Shown here: positions 59,311-64,000 of the stretch, piece by piece
How positions within the stretch are numbered: the stretch's first letter is position 1
Layout of the letters: every line of letters begins with the position of its first letter
Assembly: GCF_000768315.1 (NCBI RefSeq)
Contig: NZ_AQQX01000013.1
Coordinates: 1 to 64,000 of the forward strand
Direction: 5' to 3'
Origin: Pseudooceanicola atlanticus
GTDB lineage: Bacteria > Pseudomonadota > Alphaproteobacteria > Rhodobacterales > Rhodobacteraceae
Length of the DNA: 64,000 nucleotides
Translations under genes and position numbers: made by a program
Notes under the pieces: model-generated
Database searches by the model: none
What the model was told of the DNA's origin: nothing
The model's input: the letters and a program-made list of their open reading frames with translations, nothing else

Positions 59311-60209
59311 AGAACATCGGTCTGATCCTCGGGGTCGCGCTGGCCGTCGTCGCGGCCGCGGTCCCCGCCTTCGGCACCCCCTACATGATGGGTGTGGTCT
59401 TCCAGGTCGCAATGTGGATCGCCCTGGCACAAAGCTGGTCGATGCTGTCGGCAACCACCGGCTACCTGTCGCTGGGTCATGCGGTCTTCTACGGTGTCGG
59501 CGCCTATGTCTGCGTCCTGCTGACCGGCACGATCCCGTTCGAATGGGCGTTGCTGGCCGGGGCCGTGGCGGCCGCCGTCTTTGCGGCGATCGTCGGGCTG
59601 CCGGTCTTGCGGGTGCGCGGGCCCTATTTCGTCATCCTGACCTATGGGTTGTCCGAACTGGTCCGCCACGTGGTGATGCGCATAGAATCCGCGCTTGGCA
59701 GCTTCGGGCGGATGATCTTCGACGTACCCCGGACCGAGGTCCTGATGTGGTGGATGGTCGGGCTGGCCGTTCTGGCGACGCTGGGCGCCTATGCGATCCG
59801 GCATTCGCGGTTCGGCGCCGGGCTGGCCGCGATCCGTGAGGACGAGGTCGCCGCCGAAACCGTCGGTGTGCCCGTGACGCGGCTGAAGCTCTTCGCCTTC
59901 ATCGCCTCTGCCATCATTCCCGGCGCGGTCGGTGGCCTGGCCCTGCTGCGCACCAGCTATTTCGAACCGGCGCAGGCCTTCGACCCGGTGATATCCTTCA
60001 CCATCGTGACCATGGCCCTGGTCGGCGGTACCGAAACGGTGCGCGGCCCGATCCTTGGCGCGCTAGGCTTCGCGCTGCTGTCGGAACTGCTGTGGTCCAG
60101 CCTGCCGCAGCTTTACATGATCGTTCTGGGCCTGACGCTCATCATATTCATCCTGTTCGTGCCGCGGGGCCTGTCCGGCCTGTTCGGACGCCTGGGGAGG
60201 GCCGGCTGA
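59307..60209 (+). CDS. Liv-type ABC permease, LivM-like
   Basis: 300 residues, multi-spanning. LivM signatures: GYLSLGHAVFYGVGAYV, LAAIREDEVAAETVGVPVTR (coupling loop) and VGGTETVRGPILGAL. Pairs with the LivH-like protein. Its stop shares one base with the start of the ATPase gene (TGATG). Confidence 0.9.
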   Translation: MKNIGLILGVALAVVAAAVPAFGTPYMMGVVFQVAMWIALAQSWSMLSATTGYLSLGHAVFYGVGAYVCVLLTGTIPFEWALLAGAVAAAVFAAIVGLPVLRVRGPYFVILTYGLSELVRHVVMRIESALGSFGRMIFDVPRTEVLMWWMVGLAVLATLGAYAIRHSRFGAGLAAIREDEVAAETVGVPVTRLKLFAFIASAIIPGAVGGLALLRTSYFEPAQAFDPVISFTIVTMALVGGTETVRGPILGALGFALLSELLWSSLPQLYMIVLGLTLIIFILFVPRGLSGLFGRLGRAG

Positions 60210-60928
60210 TGGCGTTTCTCGATATCAAGGGCGTCAGCAAGCGCTTTGGTGGCCTGATGGCCCTGTCCGACGTCGACATGCAGGTCGAAAAGGGCGAGAT
60301 CTTCGGCCTCATGGGCGCCAACGGTGCCGGCAAGACGACGCTTTTCAGCGTGATCGCCGGGCATGTGGCGCCAACCACGGGCGAGGTCGTCTTTGACGGA
60401 CAACGCCTGACGGGGCTGTCGCCAAGCCGGGTCTGTCGTCTTGGCCTATGCCGGACCTTCCAGATCGTGCGTCCCTTCGCGGGGCTCAGCGTTGCAGAAA
60501 ACCTGCGTGTCGCGGCGCTTTACGGCAGCGGCCGCAAACTGACCTCGACCGAGGTGGCGGCCGTCGTGGACGATGCGCTCGAAGCCGTCGACCTGACCGA
60601 CCGGCGGGATCTGGATGGCGGGCAGTTGACCCTGTCGGGCCAGAAGCGGCTGGAGATCGCTCGGGCGCTCGCCACCGGGGCACGGCTTGTGATGCTGGAC
60701 GAGGTGATGGCGGGCCTCAACCCGACCGAAATCAGCGCAATGCTCACCACGCTGGAACGCCTTCGGACAGAACGCGGCCTGACCTTCGTGATCGTGGAAC
60801 ATGTGATCGGCGCGCTCATGACGCTGTCGGATCGCATCCTCGTTCTCGATCACGGAGAGCGGATCGCGTTCGGCACGCCCGAGGAAATCGGCAATCACGA
60901 CCGCGTTGCAGAGGTGTATTTCGGATGA
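60209..60928 (+). CDS. Liv-type ABC ATPase, LivG-like
   Basis: 239 residues. Walker A GANGAGKTT, signature LSGQKRLEIARAL, Walker B LVMLDEVMAGLNPTE and the switch histidine (IVEHVI). The LivG type is recognised by the LCRTFQIVRPF region. Provides ATP hydrolysis for the importer, together with the LivF-like protein. Overlaps the next gene by ATGA. Confidence 0.92.
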   Translation: MAFLDIKGVSKRFGGLMALSDVDMQVEKGEIFGLMGANGAGKTTLFSVIAGHVAPTTGEVVFDGQRLTGLSPSRVCRLGLCRTFQIVRPFAGLSVAENLRVAALYGSGRKLTSTEVAAVVDDALEAVDLTDRRDLDGGQLTLSGQKRLEIARALATGARLVMLDEVMAGLNPTEISAMLTTLERLRTERGLTFVIVEHVIGALMTLSDRILVLDHGERIAFGTPEEIGNHDRVAEVYFG

Positions 60929-61641
60929 CCACCCCATTGCTTTCCGTCTCCGGCCTGCGCGCCTCCTACGGTCCGGTCCAGGTGCTGTTCGACGTGGATT
61001 TCCAGGTTGCCAAGGGCAGCGTCACGACCCTGATCGGCGCGAATGGTGCAGGCAAGACGACGATCATGAAATCCCTTGCCGGGCTGGTCGCGCCCACGGA
61101 TGGCGAGATCCGGTTCGAAGGGCGCGATATCACCCAGGTGCCCAGCCATGACCGGGTGAATTCCGGGCTGTGCCTGATCCCCGAAGGCCGCCTTGTCTTT
61201 CCCGGCATGAGCGTGGAACAGAACCTGCGCCTTGGTGCCATCGCCCCCGCTGCGCGCGCGGGCCACAACCAGATGCTGGCCGAAGTCTTCGATCGGTTTC
61301 CCCGCCTCAGGGAACGGCGCAGCCAACTGGCCGGGCTGATGTCCGGCGGGGAACAGCAGATGCTGGCGCTCGGGCGGGGCCTGATGGCGCGGCCACACCT
61401 GATCCTGATGGACGAACCCACGCTCGGCCTGGCACCCGTCATGGTCAAGCAGGTCTTCGAAACCATCGTGGAACTGCGCGACGCGGGCTTCACGATCCTG
61501 CTGGCCGAACAGAATGCCAAGGTCGCGCTGGAACTCGCCGACCGCGCCTATCTGCTGGAAAACGGTCGCGTCGCGCTCTCCGGTCCGGGGGCAGAGCTTC
61601 TGGCCTCGCCCGACGTACGCCGCGCCTATCTCGGGATGTGA
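60925..61641 (+). CDS. Liv-type ABC ATPase, LivF-like
   Basis: 238 residues. Walker A GANGAGKTT, signature LMSGGEQQMLALGRGLM, Walker B LILMDEPTLGLAP and LLAEQNAKVAL, the usual LivF features; CLIPEGRLVFPGMSVEQNL is typical. Starts within the LivG-like stop codon region (ATGA). Confidence 0.92.
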   Translation: MTTPLLSVSGLRASYGPVQVLFDVDFQVAKGSVTTLIGANGAGKTTIMKSLAGLVAPTDGEIRFEGRDITQVPSHDRVNSGLCLIPEGRLVFPGMSVEQNLRLGAIAPAARAGHNQMLAEVFDRFPRLRERRSQLAGLMSGGEQQMLALGRGLMARPHLILMDEPTLGLAPVMVKQVFETIVELRDAGFTILLAEQNAKVALELADRAYLLENGRVALSGPGAELLASPDVRRAYLGM

Positions 61642-61679
61642 TCGCCATGCCGACCAATGCCCCCCACAAGGAGCCACCC

Positions 61680-61970
61680 ATGCGTTTCATCGCCCTCTTC
61701 TTCGACGACGTGCAGCCCTCGCAGATCGATGCCGATCTGACCCGCGCGCATTTCGACTATCTCGCCACCTGCGGCGACAGGATCACCGATGCCGGTGGGC
61801 TGCGCGAAGGGCCCGATGCCCCGTTCTGTGGATCGGTCTGGGTGATCGAGGCCGACACCCTGGCCGAGGCGCAGGCGCTCGCCGATGGCGACCCTTACTG
61901 CAAGGCGGGCCTCAGGCCCGATTACCGCGTGTTGCAATGGAACCGGGCGCCGCTGCCCAAGACCGACTGA
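61680..61970 (+). CDS. YciI-like protein
   Basis: 96 residues of the YCII fold (MRFIALFFDD, CGDRITDAGGLREG, GDPYCKAGLRPDYRV). AAGGAG precedes the ATG at 61680; an in-frame ATG at 61647 lacks such a site. It is a relative of the protein at 18831, also in a catabolic operon. Possible role in isomerisation or lactone handling; unproven. Confidence 0.8.
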   Translation: MRFIALFFDDVQPSQIDADLTRAHFDYLATCGDRITDAGGLREGPDAPFCGSVWVIEADTLAEAQALADGDPYCKAGLRPDYRVLQWNRAPLPKTD

Positions 61971-61993
61971 CCCGACGAGGAAAGGACCAAGCC

Positions 61994-62440
61994 ATGACCA
62001 CACCCGACGGCACCGAGGTGAAGATCTTCACCCCCGAAACCACCCAGGAAGCCAAGCAGGGGATGCCGCAATTCTTCGGCGTCTCGGAACGCAGCACGGG
62101 GGCCAAGCACCTGTCGCTGAACGTCACCGCCTTTGGCCCCGGCGGCCAGGCCAAGCCGCATCGCCACAAGGACTACGAAACCGCGATCTACACCATGGAT
62201 GGCAATATCATCCTCTACTATGGCGCCGAACTGGAAACCGAAGCCCTGATGGACCCGGGCAGTTTCTGCTTCATCCCGGCCGAGGTGCCGCATGTGGCGT
62301 TCAACCTGTCCGAAACGGAACCGGCAACCGCCCTGACCGCACGCAACGACCCGCGCGAACAGGAAAACGTCGTGCTCATGCCCGAGCTCGACACCGACGC
62401 GCTGGCGGACCGGATCGCCAAGCGCCGGGCGGAGGGCTGA
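61994..62440 (+). CDS. Cupin-domain protein
   Basis: 148 residues with a single cupin barrel: motif 1 KPHRHKDYETAIYTMDGN (metal ligands His, His, Glu) and motif 2 SFCFIPAEVPHVAFNL (His). Metal-dependent dioxygenase, isomerase or decarboxylase activity is possible. Its position before the flavin monooxygenase suggests a step in ring breakdown. AGGAAAGGACC precedes the ATG. Confidence 0.82.
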   Translation: MTTPDGTEVKIFTPETTQEAKQGMPQFFGVSERSTGAKHLSLNVTAFGPGGQAKPHRHKDYETAIYTMDGNIILYYGAELETEALMDPGSFCFIPAEVPHVAFNLSETEPATALTARNDPREQENVVLMPELDTDALADRIAKRRAEG

Positions 62441-62443
62441 ACG

Positions 62444-63688
62444 ATGAAGGTCATCATTGCCGGCGGCGGCATCGGCGGCCTGACGGCCGCACTCTACCTG
62501 CACAAACACGGCGTGCCCTGCCAGGTGTTCGAGAAAGTGCCGAAGATCCAGCACCTGGGCGTCGGCATCACCATGCTGCCCCACGCGATCAGCGCGATGA
62601 ACGAACTGGGCCTGATGGAGCCGCTGGACGCTCTGGGCGTGCGGACTGACCGGATGATCTTCCGCACAAGGGGCGGGCAGGAGGTCTGGAACGCGCCGCG
62701 CGGCCTTGCGGCGGGCTATGACGTGCCCCAGATCACGGCGCATCGTGCCGATATCCACCAGGTCCTCCTTGATGCTGTGGCCGAGCGGTTGCCCGATGGG
62801 ACGCTGACCCTCGATGCCGCCTTCGATGCGGTCGAGGAGACCGGCGACGGCGTCCGCGTCACCCTGCGCCGGGCCGATGGCAGCACCTTCACCGCCGAGG
62901 GCGACGTGCTGATCGGCGCAGATGGCATCCACTCGGCCGTCCGCCGGCACCTCAACCCCGACGAAGGGGCCCCGCGCTGGTCCGGCCTGATGCTGTGGCG
63001 CGGGTCGCTCGACTGGCCAAAGGTCCTGGACGGGCACACGATCATCAATTCGGGTGGCATCGACCGCAAGTTCATCTTCTACCCGATCGGTCCGGGCAAG
63101 ACGCCCGAGACGCAGTTGATGAACTGGGCCTGTGTCGTGCGCCAGGCCGAACCCGGCGCACCGACGCCCGGCCGCGAAAGCTGGAACAGCGAAGCCAAGG
63201 CCGAAGCGCTGCACCCGATCCTGAAGGATTTCACCGTCCCGGAAACCGATATCCGGGCCATGGTCGATGCGACGCCGGTCTTCTGGGATTTCCCGATGTG
63301 CGACCGTGATCCGCTGGACAGCTGGACCAGGGGGCGGATCACCCTTCTGGGCGACGCGGCGCACCCGATGTACCCGTTCGGGGCCAACGGCTCCGCGCAG
63401 GCCATCCTGGACGCCCGCGCGCTTGGCCGGCTCTGTGGCGCCGGGGGTGATCCTGCGGAGGTCCTCAAAGCCTACGAGGCTGAACGCCTCGGCCCGGTGA
63501 ACGAAGTCGTTGCGGGCAATCGCACCGGCGGGCCCGAGCGCGTGATCGACGAGGTGGAAACCCGCATCGCCGATCTGCCCGGCCAGCGCTTCGACGATCT
63601 GGAACAGATCCTGCCGTTTGAGGCGCGCGACGCGATCGTCAACGGCTACACGAAGATGGCTGGCTTCGCGACCGAGCAGGTCAGCTGA
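62444..63688 (+). CDS. FAD-dependent aromatic monooxygenase
   Basis: 414 residues. FAD motif GGGIGG at 7-12, DG motif (IGADGIHSAV) and GDAAHPMYPFGANGSAQAI as second FAD motif: a salicylate-hydroxylase/PhzS-like class A monooxygenase. Last gene of the operon that starts with coxG. In combination with the Mo hydroxylase it would add a second oxygen to the same ring. Followed by a hairpin at 63704-63726. Confidence 0.88.
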   Translation: MKVIIAGGGIGGLTAALYLHKHGVPCQVFEKVPKIQHLGVGITMLPHAISAMNELGLMEPLDALGVRTDRMIFRTRGGQEVWNAPRGLAAGYDVPQITAHRADIHQVLLDAVAERLPDGTLTLDAAFDAVEETGDGVRVTLRRADGSTFTAEGDVLIGADGIHSAVRRHLNPDEGAPRWSGLMLWRGSLDWPKVLDGHTIINSGGIDRKFIFYPIGPGKTPETQLMNWACVVRQAEPGAPTPGRESWNSEAKAEALHPILKDFTVPETDIRAMVDATPVFWDFPMCDRDPLDSWTRGRITLLGDAAHPMYPFGANGSAQAILDARALGRLCGAGGDPAEVLKAYEAERLGPVNEVVAGNRTGGPERVIDEVETRIADLPGQRFDDLEQILPFEARDAIVNGYTKMAGFATEQVS

Positions 63689-63703
63689 CGGGCGCGATCG
63701 ATT

Positions 63704-63726
63704 GGGGAGGGGTGCAAACCCTTCCC
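63704..63726 (+). terminator. Terminator-like hairpin after the Mo-hydroxylase operon
   Basis: GGGGAGGG (63704-63711) pairs with CCCTTCCC (63719-63726), an 8-bp stem with one wobble and a 7-base loop, 15 bases beyond the last stop. No long T tract. Confidence 0.5.
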
Positions 63727-63920
63727 TGACAGCCTCAAACAACCTTGAAAAACGCACCCCGCGCGAGCGCCGGTTTTTTGACGCAGAGGGGTGCTCGAAC
63801 AGGCCGTTGTTGGGGCTGTAAACGACGCTTTGCCTCGCATGGACGGTATTTGCGTCCAAGACCGTGCACAATGAGGCCGGGATATCAATTGGCTTGGTAT
63901 CGAGTTCCGTCTAATCTGCC

Positions 63921-63948
63921 GGCAAACGGCGCCGGGGCGCCGCTTGCC
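63921..63948 (-). terminator. Strong inverted repeat, probable terminator
   Basis: GGCAAACGGCGCC-GG-GGCGCCGCTTGCC: a 13-bp stem with a single wobble (plus-strand A63926 opposite C63943; G-U on the minus strand). It lies just after the stop of the partial minus-strand gene at 63955, so it probably terminates that gene. Confidence 0.6.
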
Positions 63949-63954
63949 GCGCCT

Positions 63955-64000
63955 TCAGATCGACGGCAACTGGTCGATGAACTTGTCCATTGTCAGGGGA
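63955..64000 (-). CDS. C-terminal end of a gene entering from the right edge
   Basis: Minus-strand frame ending LTMDKFIDQLPSI and TGA at 63955-63957, followed by the inverted repeat at 63921-63948. Only about 14 residues are visible, so the product cannot be named. The stop-then-hairpin arrangement supports a real gene end. Confidence 0.45.
   Translation of the reverse strand, partial: PLTMDKFIDQLPSI

Noticed and set aside
1-64000. CRISPR arrays, tRNA or rRNA genes, toxin-antitoxin or phage modules
   Set aside because: No spaced direct repeats, tRNA cloverleaf signatures, rRNA-like stretches or related gene families were seen on reading both strands.

Overview
The window is GC-rich, densely coded bacterial DNA. 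Family make-up points to an alphaproteobacterium of the Rhodobacterales/Roseobacter type: many TRAP and ABC importers, hydroxyquinol (intradiol) catabolism, Mo-hydroxylases and a CueR/CopA copper island. There are no rRNA, tRNA, ribosomal-protein or replication genes. Four catabolic cassettes, IS debris and several decayed gene fragments suggest an accessory replicon or genomic island. This assignment is inference from gene content, not from a database match.

Layout. (1) 1-471: end of an IS3-family element and a decayed TRAP solute-binding-protein fragment. (2) 472-11408: a catabolic cluster with an extradiol-type VOC dioxygenase and Rieske protein, divergent NodD-type LysR with a perfect palindromic operator, two flavin monooxygenases, a C-C type alpha/beta hydrolase, a fumarylacetoacetate-hydrolase-family enzyme, a cyclase-family hydrolase, and a fused DctQM permease with its DctP. 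(3) 11409-13799: remnant of a VCBS/RTX-like surface protein, stopped in frame and cut by a truncated IS3 element. (4) 13800-28902: a winged-helix/solute-binding-protein fusion and a dehydrogenase, divergent from a long operon of dehydrogenases, a ribose-type ABC importer (with an ATPase-permease fusion), hydroxyquinol 1,2-dioxygenase, maleylacetate reductase and a PanE-like reductase. (5) 29203-35444: sugar-acid type cassette (oligogalacturonate-lyase-like propeller, TAXI-TRAP, DapA-family aldolase) with a divergent LacI regulator and operator. (6) 35590-40256: methyltransferase, LacI remnant, an orphan TRAP binding protein with a P450, and a LysR. (7) 40492-52006: copper-resistance island. 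(8) 52181-63688: TetR plus an operon for a three-subunit molybdenum hydroxylase, a Liv-type ABC importer, a YciI protein, a cupin and a flavin monooxygenase.

How they work together. Each cassette pairs an importer with oxidative enzymes and its own regulator, the usual design for scavenging one compound class. Only the lower pathway of region 4 can be assigned with confidence: hydroxyquinol to maleylacetate to 3-oxoadipate. Its sugar-type importer and run of dehydrogenases suggest that a cyclitol or similar polyol, not a typical aromatic, may feed it. Region 8 probably hydroxylates an N-heteroaromatic or related ring; its large subunit is not a CO dehydrogenase. The copper island combines Cu(I) export (CopA), periplasmic oxidation (two multicopper oxidases), three c-type cytochromes and several small metal-binding secreted proteins under CueR-type promoters. 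No CRISPR array or obvious defence system is present.
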